Position numbers and translations under genes: made by a program
Notes under the pieces: generated by a model
The model's input: the letters and a program-made list of their open reading frames with translations, nothing else
Databases searched by the model: none
What the model was told of the DNA's origin: nothing
From: Xanthomonas sp. XNM01
GTDB taxonomy: Bacteria > Pseudomonadota > Gammaproteobacteria > Xanthomonadales > Xanthomonadaceae
Reading direction: 5' to 3'
Assembly (NCBI RefSeq): GCF_014851915.1
Contig: NZ_JACVAP010000001.1
Coordinates: 1,054,001 to 1,118,000 of the forward strand
DNA: 64,000 bases
In this document: piece by piece, positions 8,544-17,425 of the stretch
Numbering within the stretch: the first letter of the stretch is position 1
How the letters are laid out: each line of letters opens with the position of its first letter

Positions 8544-10064
8544 CTATTTCAGCTTTCCTCCGGTGAGCGCCCCGGCACCCTTGCCGCCAGCTTGGCCGGC
8601 GCTCTTGCTGCCATCGGAGAGCCCTTGGATGACGTGCCCGGCCCGAATCCCAACCCAGGTAAGGCTCGCCAGCCAGAATCCCGGCAGAACCAGGAACATC
8701 GTGCCCATGACGAACATCAGGAGCATGTCGCCGAAGGCGTTGTTCAGCCCCACCAGCGGGTCGAAGTTGGTGTGCGGCCGGTTCCAGCCGAAGCCCCAGC
8801 CATAAAGCGCGTCCAGAATCGTCGAATCGATCCAGCGTGCGAGCTGGAACCAGAAGTCCGTGAAGAACAGCGCGAACTGCACCACGCTGACGGTGACGAC
8901 CGTCTTCAGGTCATAGGTGCCCACGACCAGCACGAGCGGGATGCAGATGACCAGCGCCATCTTCAGCAAGGCGAGCACCATGGGCAGGGATTGGCGCACG
9001 ACGTCCATGGCGGGAAATGCGGCAATCGCGCCGACTGCCATCCCGACGTCGCCCGTGGCGCGCGTCACGATGTTCGGCAGGGTCTTGTCGATCTGGCCGC
9101 CATAGTCCGTATAGACGCTGCCCTGGTTCAGTTTCTGCTGCCGGGGTGACGCGATGGCGCGGATCACCGAATCGTCCACCTCGGCCCGGCTGAGGAACCC
9201 GGCCCAGCCCGCCAGGCGATTCAGCAGGCTCGGGTCCACCTGACCCAGCAGCCGTGCCCGCAGGCCGTTGCTGCCACCGGCCCACCACTCCCTGCAGGTC
9301 GGGTAACCGCCGCCATTGGCAACGTGCGCGAGGCCAGCATCGCGGGTGTCGTCGTAGGGCCAGGCCTCGCGCGCCGTGCTGGAGCGATAGCTGTCGTAGT
9401 AGCCACCCGTGTCCGTGAAAAAGCGCGAGCCGATCCAGGTCACGTCGTGCATCTGCTGCTCATCGAGATCCGGGCGCTGCATGAACAATTTGGCCCGCGC
9501 AGGCCCATAGCAATCCCGCGAGAAGTCCGCGACCTCCTGAGCCAGTACCGGGTCGTCAATGCGCGTCGCATCGATCTCCATCCTCATCTGCCGCAAGTCC
9601 GTACCGCACGGGATCGCCGCTACCGAGGCGCTCGTGACGGCGCGCGAGAGCGCGTGCATGAAGGCCCACCAGACCGGCACCTTCGCCGACTGGTTGTTGA
9701 TGGTGCTGAAGGATTGCGACCAGCCGGTTTCCGTGGGCTGTGGCACGCTGACCTGGCACTGCGCCGAGCGCGAGCTGTCGTACTGGATGGTGCTGAGGTC
9801 CACGTCGATGAACGGAATGCCCGCGAACATCACCACCACGATCGCAACGAAGACCCGGTTCTCGATGCGCGCGGCAGAGAGCACACCCTTGTTGCCCTCG
9901 TCAGCGCCTTCCGCACGGGCCTTCAGCCACTCCTGCACAACGATGGCGACGAAAGGCAGCGCGAACACCCCGCTCGACACCAGCACGGCCCAGATACCGT
10001 TGTTGACGATCCAGGACACGAGGGTGAGGTAGTACTCCAGGTAGTCCGTCGTAAAAAGCGTCAT
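8544..10064 (-). CDS. TraG N-terminal-like mating-pair stabilisation protein
   Basis: 506 residues, polytopic inner-membrane protein. Hydrophobic segments occur near residues 20-40 and 70-90, and a cluster near 345-470 (LLKMALVICIPLVLVVGTYD, LLMFVMGTMFLVLPGFWLAS). A long soluble loop between them has paired cysteines (CYGPARAK, YPTCREWW). The TraG_N family acts in pilus assembly and mating-pair stabilisation. The ATG at 10062-10064 was chosen where the conserved protein begins (MTLFTTDYLEYY) with GGGAGAT upstream; 105 further open codons are out-of-family. Last gene of the PFL_4709 operon. Confidence 0.88.
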   Translation of the reverse strand: MTLFTTDYLEYYLTLVSWIVNNGIWAVLVSSGVFALPFVAIVVQEWLKARAEGADEGNKGVLSAARIENRVFVAIVVVMFAGIPFIDVDLSTIQYDSSRSAQCQVSVPQPTETGWSQSFSTINNQSAKVPVWWAFMHALSRAVTSASVAAIPCGTDLRQMRMEIDATRIDDPVLAQEVADFSRDCYGPARAKLFMQRPDLDEQQMHDVTWIGSRFFTDTGGYYDSYRSSTAREAWPYDDTRDAGLAHVANGGGYPTCREWWAGGSNGLRARLLGQVDPSLLNRLAGWAGFLSRAEVDDSVIRAIASPRQQKLNQGSVYTDYGGQIDKTLPNIVTRATGDVGMAVGAIAAFPAMDVVRQSLPMVLALLKMALVICIPLVLVVGTYDLKTVVTVSVVQFALFFTDFWFQLARWIDSTILDALYGWGFGWNRPHTNFDPLVGLNNAFGDMLLMFVMGTMFLVLPGFWLASLTWVGIRAGHVIQGLSDGSKSAGQAGGKGAGALTGGKLK

Positions 10065-10078
10065 GGCCTCGATCTCCC

Positions 10079-10450
10079 TCAAGCGGCCTGCATCAACAGG
10101 CTGGCTTCCAGCGCGACGATGGCCACGACGCCGGCGACCTCGGTGCGGATCAGCCGGCGCCGCGCCTGGCCATCCGTCCCGCTTTGGTCTTCGCGGGCCA
10201 GCACCCGGCGGCGCATCCAGAACCATCCATAGGCCGTTGCCGCGTACACGCACAGCCGCCAGATGAAGAAATACCCTGCGGAGGCCGCCAGCCACCGTTC
10301 CCAGCCTGCAACGCTGCCAACCAGGTAGATGCCCGCGACGTTGGCCCCGACGGCAGCGGCAACGATCAGCACCAGCCACAGCAACGTCTTCGCCGCGCGC
10401 CGGCTGAACAACCAGTGCAGCGGCCGCCAGGCCATGCGCGCCGGGCTCAT
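10079..10450 (-). CDS. Conserved small ICE membrane protein
   Basis: 123 residues, start ATG 10448-10450 overlapping the stop of the upstream PFL_4711 gene as ATGA, so translation is coupled. Three or four hydrophobic segments (TLLWLVLIVAAAVGANVAGI; AASAGYFFIWRLCVYAATA; VVAIVALEASLLM) separated by a very basic loop (MRRRVLAREDQ, ARRRLIR). Proteins of this kind lie between PFL_4711 and TraG in related ICEs. Role in the transfer channel is inferred from position only. Confidence 0.8.
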   Translation of the reverse strand: MSPARMAWRPLHWLFSRRAAKTLLWLVLIVAAAVGANVAGIYLVGSVAGWERWLAASAGYFFIWRLCVYAATAYGWFWMRRRVLAREDQSGTDGQARRRLIRTEVAGVVAIVALEASLLMQAA

Positions 10451-11844
10451 GGCCGACTCCCCGGATTGCCCTTCTGGAGCTGGTCGAGACGATCCGGCAC
10501 AGGATCGCCCTCGTAGATGCCGCGCGAGCCGGCCGCGCGCGTGCCGTGGCGCTGGATGATCGCCATGGGCGAGTTGTTCGCCAGTTCGCGCCGCAGTTCC
10601 AGTTCGGTCTTGAGGTTGCGAATCTCGCGGTCGAGCGTGTCGCTCTCGTGGTTCACGGCCTCCACGGCAAGCTCGTTCGCCGCCACGTTGGGCTCCTTCT
10701 TCCCCGTGAGCAGCGTGCGCTGCAGCAGCAGCGCCTTCTCCAGCACGGACGCAAGCGCGACCTCGGACGCCAGGCGCTGCGACAGCAGGTGCTGGTCGGG
10801 CTCGTCGCGCAGCGCCTCGATCACGCCGCGCGTAATCGGCAGCGACGCGCTGCCGGCTTCGCGCAGGTTCTCGGGCGTCGTGTTCTTCGCCTTGGAGACG
10901 AGATCCTGGAGCGCCTGCAGCTTGGTGTCGTATTCCTCCTGGATCAGCGGCGTGAGCCCGACGCCGGGCGTCGTCTCGGTCTTGGTGCAGGCATCGCACG
11001 TGCGCTGCTCCTTCTCGCCGAGCACGCGCGTGGCCCACTCGACGGCGGCCTGCGGCGAGGTCCAGGTCTGGCATGAGAGGCTGCTGCAACTGGACGGCGC
11101 GACGGACGACGTGTCGGTCACGCCGCGACCGTTGACCAGGTTGTAGCCGGCGCGGGTGACATCGCCGACGACCTTGATCGCGGGCTGGCCGGAGCCGCCC
11201 GCGTTGCTGCCCCCGACCCACGGCACGCCGTCATTGCCGCGGCGCGTCTCGGCCTGCTCGATGGCCGAGACCGCATCCGTGCTCGACACGGCATCGCGCA
11301 GCGCCAGGCCTTCGGCCATCTGACTCCAGCCGAGCTGGCCGCCCGCCGTTTCGGCCATCTTCTCTGCCATGGCGCGACACGTCAGCTTGCTGCGGTCGAA
11401 ATCGAGTCGCGCCTGCAGCACGCCATTGGTGAGCAGGTTGTACAGACCGGGATCGGCCCGCTGGATGATCAGCGCGGGCAACGATGCCACCGCACTGGTG
11501 GCACTCTGGATCACCGACGACATGATTTGCTGGAAGCCGTTGGTGATGCCGTTGAGTTGATTCCTCAAGGTGGTCTGGATGCTCATGTCACCGCAGATCA
11601 AGTTGCTGTTCCAGCCCACGCCGACACCGAGAGAGCGCATGCCGGCCGCACGTCCCATCGACACGGCGTTGCCGCCACCGATCGAGTACATGACGTCATC
11701 GCCGATGACGCTGCCGCTGGTCTGGTATCCCAGTTGACCCCTGGCCACGCCGCTGCCCAGCGCGAGCGCGCCGGCCAGCGCCAGGACGATCTCCGTGCGA
11801 CGTGACCGGCGGGAGAACGGATTGAATGCAGGACGGAAATTCAT
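10447..11844 (-). CDS. ICE protein, PFL_4711 family
   Basis: 465 residues with an N-terminal signal sequence (EIVLALAGALALGSGVARGQ, about residues 18-37) and a periplasmic body. Recognisable elements are GNAVSMGRAAGMRSLGVGVG near residue 58 and paired cysteines near residues 245-280 (CSSLSCQTW; CDACTK). The C-terminal third is charged and helical. TIGR03755 family, always next to the TraU homologue in MPF-G systems. Probably an outer-membrane-side or periplasmic part of the mating apparatus. Starts 9 bp after the TraU-like gene ends. Confidence 0.9.
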   Translation of the reverse strand: MNFRPAFNPFSRRSRRTEIVLALAGALALGSGVARGQLGYQTSGSVIGDDVMYSIGGGNAVSMGRAAGMRSLGVGVGWNSNLICGDMSIQTTLRNQLNGITNGFQQIMSSVIQSATSAVASLPALIIQRADPGLYNLLTNGVLQARLDFDRSKLTCRAMAEKMAETAGGQLGWSQMAEGLALRDAVSSTDAVSAIEQAETRRGNDGVPWVGGSNAGGSGQPAIKVVGDVTRAGYNLVNGRGVTDTSSVAPSSCSSLSCQTWTSPQAAVEWATRVLGEKEQRTCDACTKTETTPGVGLTPLIQEEYDTKLQALQDLVSKAKNTTPENLREAGSASLPITRGVIEALRDEPDQHLLSQRLASEVALASVLEKALLLQRTLLTGKKEPNVAANELAVEAVNHESDTLDREIRNLKTELELRRELANNSPMAIIQRHGTRAAGSRGIYEGDPVPDRLDQLQKGNPGSRP

Positions 11845-11853
11845 GGCACCACC

Positions 11854-12801
11854 TCAGAGGAAATCGACGCTGCCCAGGAACACTTGGCCCCGGCGCTCGC
11901 AGCAGGCATACGGCCGCCACAGCGCCCATGCGTAGTCGCCTTGCTGCGCCTGGGTAAGGGAGCCGCTGCGCGGGAAGACCGTGCAGGACGAGGACAGGAC
12001 GGGTGTGAGTTCCTGCCACTTGCCGGTGGAGGCATCGCCCTCCATCAGCGCGCCGGCGGGCCAGTAGCCATCGCGGGAATTGGCGAGCAGCGGCTGATAG
12101 ACGTGGATCTGCCCGCGGCGCGTGACGACATCGCCCGCACGCTGGGCCACCACTGCGCCGGCCTTGAAGTCGTCGGTCTGGTGCAGGAAGCCGCCGCGGG
12201 GATACACGTTGCCCCACAGGTTCATCGTGGTGCGTGCGCCGACCTCGCGCCGGCCCGGAATCAGCGCTTCCGGGTAGGCCATCTCGGGCACGTTGTAGCG
12301 CCAGGCCAGCGTATCCAGGGTGCTGAGCAAGTACGGCATGAACGCCGTGCCCGCGCCCTCGCAGAAGTAGCCCGAGGACGAGACGAACTGGTTGAACACC
12401 TCGGCGCCAGGGTGGCCGATCACGTCGGCGTTCTTGAATTTGGCGAGGTTGTTTTCGTGGTCCTCGTTCGTCGTCCCGTCGCCGCCCGCTTGGGCGGACG
12501 GGTTGGGCGTGCTCATCGCCCGGACTTCGGTCCAGGGGTTCTCGCCGGTGTTGCTGTAGCTGGAGACGACTGCATCGGGAACGTAGTGGCGAACCTTGGT
12601 GGACGTGCGCACCGTGCAGCCCGTCCAGGTGCAGTAAAGCCAGTAGCAGATGCCGACGACGCGGTATTCAAGGCAGTCGGGCGACGCCACCGAGCCGACG
12701 ATGGTGGCGGTGTTGAGGGCGTAGCTGCCGGTGGCACTGAGCAGCAGCACGGACGCCACGCCAGCGCGCAGGCGGCGCATCAGGTCGAATGGGCGGGTCA
12801 C
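11854..12801 (-). CDS. TraU-like transfer protein, PFL_4710 family
   Basis: 315 residues, TIGR03756. A signal peptide (LRAGVASVLLLSATGSYA) is followed by a cysteine-rich start (ASPDCLEYRVVGICYWLYC), the hallmark of TraU proteins, needed for DNA transfer but not pilus formation in F. The start is taken as GTG 12799-12801, which overlaps the stop of the PFL_4709 gene as GTGA; an ATG seven codons later is the alternative. The C-terminal half has the conserved tract WALWRPYACCERRGQVFLG. Confidence 0.9.
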   Translation of the reverse strand: MTRPFDLMRRLRAGVASVLLLSATGSYALNTATIVGSVASPDCLEYRVVGICYWLYCTWTGCTVRTSTKVRHYVPDAVVSSYSNTGENPWTEVRAMSTPNPSAQAGGDGTTNEDHENNLAKFKNADVIGHPGAEVFNQFVSSSGYFCEGAGTAFMPYLLSTLDTLAWRYNVPEMAYPEALIPGRREVGARTTMNLWGNVYPRGGFLHQTDDFKAGAVVAQRAGDVVTRRGQIHVYQPLLANSRDGYWPAGALMEGDASTGKWQELTPVLSSSCTVFPRSGSLTQAQQGDYAWALWRPYACCERRGQVFLGSVDFL

Positions 12802-13229
12802 GGCTGGGTCCTCCGGTGCTGCTCGATGCGCGCGATGGCGCGAGCCACGTCCGGCTCGCCATAGACCACGTAGCGCTGGTCCACCACGACGGCCGGGAGG
12901 CTGGTGATGCCCAGGCTCCATGCGTCGGTGACGCCTTGGTATGCGGAGGCAATGCGGCGTTGGAGGTTGGCACCGCCCTGGCTCAGGCGATCCCGAGCGA
13001 TGCGTTCTGCGCGCGACGGGTCGGCTGGCAGGTCGGATGCCAGTTCGGCTTCGATGCGGGAGGGCGCATCCAGAAGGATCAGCCGATCCGCCTTGCCCGA
13101 GACTGGATGTGTCTGGTCGGTGACGACCCAGGTTTCAGCGTGAAGCGCGCTGGTCGCAAGGAGCGCCGCCAGGCCCGTGGCTGTCAGCCATGGCCGCCTG
13201 GCGGAAATGATCGAAGGAAAGCGGCGCAT
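12798..13229 (-). CDS. ICE protein, PFL_4709 family (thioredoxin-like, TrbC-type)
   Basis: 143 residues with a signal peptide (LTATGLAALLATSALHA) and a mature domain like TrbC/thioredoxin folds (WVVTDQTHPVSG near the start; ITSLPAVVVDQRYVVYG near residue 108, a cis-Pro region without catalytic cysteines). TIGR03757 family. First gene of the distal transfer operon; it lies immediately downstream of a motif shared with the other transfer operons. In this window it is separated from the DsbA-like gene by a cargo insertion. Confidence 0.88.
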   Translation of the reverse strand: MRRFPSIISARRPWLTATGLAALLATSALHAETWVVTDQTHPVSGKADRLILLDAPSRIEAELASDLPADPSRAERIARDRLSQGGANLQRRIASAYQGVTDAWSLGITSLPAVVVDQRYVVYGEPDVARAIARIEQHRRTQP

Positions 13230-13289
13230 GGCGTGGCACCCCGGAGTTCACGATTCCGGTAGTGCAGCGCAATGACGCCGTTGAGGCGA

Positions 13290-13319
13290 CCCGAAATAGG
13301 AAACGGGTCCTACCCGGTT
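13290..13319 (-). promoter_or_regulatory. Shared transfer-operon promoter motif (copy 3)
   Basis: Read on the minus strand: CCGGG, 8 bases, GTTTCCTATT, 61-88 bases before the PFL_4709 start. The same layout occurs before pilL and the RAQPRD gene, with CCTATT/GCATT probably serving as or next to a -10 box. An activator site is inferred. The 200-bp gap around it holds no gene. Confidence 0.5.
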
Positions 13320-13428
13320 TTCTAAAGCCCCCTGGCAAGTGCTCTGTCACCAGGCAGGCGGACCGCGGGATCAGGTTCCGATGGCGGCACAGGCAGACAT
13401 GCAAGCCGTGTCCGCGCTGGAAGTGCGT

Positions 13429-14604
13429 TTAGAACGCGGCGATGCCGGTGATGGCACGGCCGAGGATCAGCGCATGGATGTCGTGCGTGCCCTCGTAAGT
13501 GTTGACCACCTCCAGATTGACGAGGTGGCGGGCCACGCCGTACTCGTCGCTGATGCCGTTGCCTCCCATCATGTCGCGCGCCAAGCGGGCGATGTCCAAT
13601 GCCTTGCCGCAATTGTTGCGCTTGAGGACGGAGGTCAGTTCCACCGGCGCTAGCCCTTCGTCCTTCATGCGCCCCAGCCGCAGGCAACCCTGCAGACCGA
13701 GGCAGATGTCGGTCAGCATGTCAGCCAGCTTCTTCTGGATGAGCTGGTTGGCCGCCAGGGGGCGGCCGAACTGCTGGCGGTCGAGCACATACTGGCGGGC
13801 ACGGGCATAGCAGTCCTCGGCCGCGCCCAGCGCACCCCAAGCGATGCCATAGCGGGCGCTGTTGAGGCAGGTGAACGGGCCCTTCAGGCCGCGCACCTCG
13901 GGGAAGGCGTTCTCTTCGGGGCAGAACACCTCGTCCATCACCACCTCGCCGGTGATGCTGGCGCGCAGACCTACCTTGCCGTGAATGGCAGGCGCACTCA
14001 GACCCTTCCAGCCCTTCTCCAGCACGAAGCCACGGATGGCGCCCTCGTCGTCCTTGGCCCAGACGACGAAGACGTCGGCGATGGGACTGTTGCTGATCCA
14101 CATCTTGCTGCAGGAGAGCAGGTAGCCGCCATCGACCTTGCGCGCGCGTGTCACCATGCTGCCCGGATCGGAGCCATGGTTCGGCTCGGTGAGTCCAAAG
14201 CAGCCAATGGCCTTGCCGCTTGCAAGCCGGGGCAGGTATTTCTGCCGCGAGGCCTCGGTGCCGAATTCCTGGATCGGAACCATGACCAGAGAGGATTGAA
14301 CGCTCATCATGGAGCGGTAGCCGGAATCGACGCGCTCGACCTCCCGGGCGATCAAGCCGTAGCTGACGTAGTTCAGGCCGGCGCCACCGTAGCGCTCGTC
14401 GATGGTGGGACCCAGCAGCCCAAGTTCACCCATCTCTCGGAAGATCGCCGGGTCGGTTTCTTCGTGGCGAAAGGCCTGCTGCGCGCGCGGAAGCAATTTG
14501 TCTTGGCAGTAGGCGTGGGCAGCATCCTGTACAGCGCGCTCATCGTCGGTCAGTTGCGCGCGCAGGCCAAAGGGGTCTTGCCAATCGAAAGTTATTTTGG
14601 GCAT
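13429..14604 (-). CDS. gcdH: Acyl-CoA dehydrogenase, glutaryl-CoA dehydrogenase type
   Basis: 391 residues, FAD-dependent. Glutaryl-CoA dehydrogenases oxidise and decarboxylate glutaryl-CoA to crotonyl-CoA (lysine, tryptophan and aromatic catabolism). Landmarks: FAD/substrate motif [16 protein letters not shown] near residue 134, [20 protein letters not shown] near 251, [17 protein letters not shown] near 342 and the catalytic base Glu371 in [20 protein letters not shown] at 14602-14604. It is cargo: no transfer gene of this class resembles it and it splits the transfer cluster. Confidence 0.9.
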   Translation of the reverse strand: MPKITFDWQDPFGLRAQLTDDERAVQDAAHAYCQDKLLPRAQQAFRHEETDPAIFREMGELGLLGPTIDERYGGAGLNYVSYGLIAREVERVDSGYRSMMSVQSSLVMVPIQEFGTEASRQKYLPRLASGKAIGCFGLTEPNHGSDPGSMVTRARKVDGGYLLSCSKMWISNSPIADVFVVWAKDDEGAIRGFVLEKGWKGLSAPAIHGKVGLRASITGEVVMDEVFCPEENAFPEVRGLKGPFTCLNSARYGIAWGALGAAEDCYARARQYVLDRQQFGRPLAANQLIQKKLADMLTDICLGLQGCLRLGRMKDEGLAPVELTSVLKRNNCGKALDIARLARDMMGGNGISDEYGVARHLVNLEVVNTYEGTHDIHALILGRAITGIAAF

Positions 14605-14673
14605 TGCGGTATGTGAAGGGAGTAGTTGACGGTTGAAACTGGTTCCAATCGCAGGGATGCTCCTGCGTTTGAT

Positions 14674-14978
14674 CTAGCCCATCCGATGCTTGGTGATCGC
14701 CTGATAGATGGACTCATCGACCTCGATCCAGCCGCGCTCGCGGCCCTCGCGCACTCGGTTGGCGGCAGCGCTGCCCGGTGTCCTTACAGGGCCGCCTCCG
14801 GGCATGGGCCGGGAGTCAGCTATCTGCTCTTGAAGGTTGCTGATCTTGGTCTTGAACTCGTGCAGAGGCATCAGGAGTTCTGGGTCAATGGCCATGAAGA
14901 AGTAGCCCCACCTTCCATCGCCATCGCGAATGACGGAATCGCTGCCTCCCAGGATGCCCAGTGCTTGCACGATGACGG
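14674..14978 (-). pseudogene. Remnant of Ldh-family (malate/L-lactate dehydrogenase type) oxidoreductase, C-terminus only
   Basis: About 100 residues match only the last part of the NAD(P)-dependent Ldh_2 family: QALGILGGSD, then GYFFMAIDPELLMPLHEFK, and a terminal REGRERGWIEVDESIYQAI. Full members are about 340 residues, so two thirds, including the catalytic region, are missing. Homology stops near 14975, exactly where the truncated gene on the other strand begins. No ribosome site is seen. Not expected to be functional. Confidence 0.7.
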
Positions 14979-15788
14979 AAAGCGCCGACCCCCGCGCAGA
15001 TTGCGAATGAAGCCCTTGCCGCCCGCGCCGCCGGGGCGGCCATCATCCACATCCATGTGCGTGACCCTGACACGGGAAAGCCCAGCCGTGACCTGCGGCT
15101 ATACCGCGAGGTCGTCGATCGGATTCGTGACGCCGGCAGCGATGTCCTGATCAACCTGACCACCGGCGCCGGCGGCCGGTATGTGCCTGACGAGGCCGAC
15201 CCCAACAGGAACGCGATTGCCGGCATGGCAACGCCCGAGGAGCGCATGGACCATGTGCTCGAACTGCGGCCAGACATCTGCAGCCTGGATATCGGGACGA
15301 TGAATTTCGGTGCCCACGCATTTCTCAACCTGCCAGCGGGCGTGGAGAAGATGGCCGCAGCCATCCGGGCAGCAGGCGTCAAGCCTGAACTCGAAATCTT
15401 CGACCTCGGGCATGCGGCGTATGCACGGCATCTGTACGACCGCCAACTGCTGGACGGCCCGCTTTGGTTTCAATTCTGCCTGGGCGTGCCGTGGGGGGCT
15501 CCTGCCTCTGCCGAGTCCTTGATGGCGATGCGGCAGTTGCTTCCACCAGGCGCTCGCTGGAGCGCATTCGGCATTTCGCGGCACCAGTTCCCGATGGTGG
15601 CGCAGGCCGTGCTGTTGGGCGGCCATGTGCGCGTCGGCCTGGAGGACAACCTGTACCTGACCCGCGGACAACTGGCACCCGGCAATGCCTCGCTGGTGGA
15701 GCGTGCGGCGCGCATCGTCGGAGAGCTGGACGCGGAGGTCGCGACTCCCGCCCAGGCACGCGAACTCCTGGGCCTGCCGAGGAAATAG
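14976..15788 (+). pseudogene. 5'-truncated beta-keto acid cleavage enzyme (BKACE/Kce family)
   Basis: Family members condense or cleave beta-keto acids with acetyl-CoA using a zinc ion. The frame carries clear homology back to PTPAQIANEALAARAAG and the zinc motif HIHVRD (codons 15048-15065). An in-frame TGA at 14973 and absence of a start codon before GTG 15057 leave the first 20 or so residues missing. Starting at GTG 15057 would discard both zinc-binding histidines. The rest (DICSLDIGTMNFG, RVGLEDNLYLTRGQLA) is intact. Either a recent pseudogene or translated as an inactive fragment. Confidence 0.75.
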
Positions 15789-15791
15789 AAC

Positions 15792-16373
15792 ATGCCACGA
15801 CTGAAGCCAATACCCGATGCGGACCTGAGCCCGGAGCAGGCCCTGGTGTGCGCGGAAGCGCGCTCCGGACCACGGGGCAAGATTCCCGCGCCGATGATTG
15901 CCTGGCTCCGCAATCCCGAGCTGGCGCGACGCGGGCAGAAGCTTGGCGAACTTCTGCGTTTCGAGACCTCGCTGGAGCCGCGGCTTACCGAACTCGCGAT
16001 TCTGGTGTGCGGGCGCCACTGGACGTCCCACCACGAATGGACGGCGCACAAGGCCCTGGCCTTGAAAGCTGGACTGGAGGCCGGCGTGATCGCCGATATC
16101 GCCGCCCGTCGCTCACCAAATCTCCAGTGCGACCGGCAACGCGCCGTGTACGAAGTCTCCTCGGCCTTGCTGGCAAACGGCAGGATTGGTGAGGACCTCT
16201 ACGAGAGTGGAACTGCGCAGTTGGGGGAAAAGGGCATGGTCGAACTCGTGAGCGTGCTCGGCTACTACTGCCTTGTCGCCTTGACGCTCAATGCGTTCGA
16301 GCTGGGCATTCCCGAGAACGTCGCTCCTGAACTTCAGGACCCACAATTCCCGGGAAGTCCACAGGCCGCATGA
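15792..16373 (+). CDS. Carboxymuconolactone decarboxylase family protein
   Basis: 193 residues, one CMD/AhpD-like domain: RLTELAILVCGRHWTSHHEW near residue 65 is the helix-helix motif with WTSHHEW replacing the AhpD CxxxC. Such proteins are often found in aromatic-acid catabolic clusters and are mostly uncharacterised. The ATG is 3 bases after the truncated BKACE stop with AGGAAATAG upstream, and its stop overlaps the next ATG (ATGA). The pair is probably co-transcribed with the amidohydrolase. Confidence 0.88.
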   Translation: MPRLKPIPDADLSPEQALVCAEARSGPRGKIPAPMIAWLRNPELARRGQKLGELLRFETSLEPRLTELAILVCGRHWTSHHEWTAHKALALKAGLEAGVIADIAARRSPNLQCDRQRAVYEVSSALLANGRIGEDLYESGTAQLGEKGMVELVSVLGYYCLVALTLNAFELGIPENVAPELQDPQFPGSPQAA

Positions 16374-17398
16374 CGCAGCCGGCAGAGCGCACCGCGTGCA
16401 AGGAGGTGGTGCTGGAACCCAACCAGCCCATCGTCGATGCGCACCACCATCTCTATGACCGGCCCGGACTGAGGTATCTGCTCGACGACCTGTTGGCCGA
16501 TGTGGGGTCGGGTCATGACGTGCGGGCGACGGTCTATGTTCAGGCGCGCGCCATGCTGCGCCAGGACGGAGACGAGCGGTTCAAACCCGTGGGCGAAACC
16601 GAGTTCGCCAACGGTGTGGCAGCGATGTGCGCCAGCGGGACCTACGGGTCGATCCGCGCGTGTGCTGCGATTGTCGGCGCTGCGGACCTGCGCCTTGGGC
16701 GCGATGTTCGGGCCGTGCTGGAAGCCCATATCGCTGCGGCGGGAGGGCCAGTCGATAGCGGCGGGCGCTTCAGGGGGATTCGGCACGTTGCGGCGTGGGA
16801 CCCCGAACCTGTGTTTCTCAACCCGGCCTATCCGACGAGTGAGGATCTGCTCGACCAGACCGAGTTTCGGGCTGGGTTCTCCCACCTGGCCCCGTTGGGA
16901 CTGAGCTTCGATGCCTGGCTGTACTTCCATCAGATACCTCGCCTCACGGCGCTTGCGCGCGCGTTTCCTGACACCCCGATCGTTCTGAACCATTGCGGAG
17001 GCATCCTGGGAAGAGGACGCTACGAACGAAAGCGCGCCGAGGTATTCCGCCAGTGGAGCACCGCACTGCGCGAGCTTGCGTTGTGTCCTAACGTGATGGT
17101 CAAGCTCGGTGGTCTAGGAATGCCACAGACAGGCCTAGCCCCTGACAGACGCGATGGTGTGCCCCTGTCGGTTGATTTGGCGAGGGCTTGGCGTCCCTGG
17201 ATGGAAGAGTGCATTGATGCCTTTGGGTCGTCGCGGTGCATGTTCGAGAGCAACTTCCCCGCCGACAGAACCGGCCATGCCTATGTCGAGGGCTGGAATG
17301 CGTTCAAACGGTTGGCGATGGGCGCAAGCCCGGCAGAAAAGGCGGACCTGTTTTGGCGCAGTGCATGCGCGCTCTATCGGTTGCCAGCCTTGGCGTAG
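16370..17398 (+). CDS. Amidohydrolase family (2-pyrone-4,6-dicarboxylate lactonase-like)
   Basis: 342 residues, metal-dependent TIM-barrel hydrolase (COG3618 group). The N-terminal metal motif IVDAHHHLYDRPG is at about residues 22-34, IVLNHCGG near residue 205 and the terminal signature FESNFPADRTG near 293. The family hydrolyses lactones such as PDC in protocatechuate/gallate breakdown or L-rhamnono/fucono-lactones. Translationally coupled to the CMD gene by ATGA. Ends 27 bp before the DsbA-like gene on the other strand, the right border of this cargo block. Confidence 0.88.
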   Translation: MTQPAERTACKEVVLEPNQPIVDAHHHLYDRPGLRYLLDDLLADVGSGHDVRATVYVQARAMLRQDGDERFKPVGETEFANGVAAMCASGTYGSIRACAAIVGAADLRLGRDVRAVLEAHIAAAGGPVDSGGRFRGIRHVAAWDPEPVFLNPAYPTSEDLLDQTEFRAGFSHLAPLGLSFDAWLYFHQIPRLTALARAFPDTPIVLNHCGGILGRGRYERKRAEVFRQWSTALRELALCPNVMVKLGGLGMPQTGLAPDRRDGVPLSVDLARAWRPWMEECIDAFGSSRCMFESNFPADRTGHAYVEGWNAFKRLAMGASPAEKADLFWRSACALYRLPALA

Positions 17399-17425
17399 CA
17401 GCACTCCTGCGTCAACGGTCGCAAG

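Noticed and set aside
10451-11221. Long N-terminal extension of the 123-aa membrane protein
   Set aside because: Runs in an alternative frame through the PFL_4711 gene; the conserved protein begins at the ATGA overlap.
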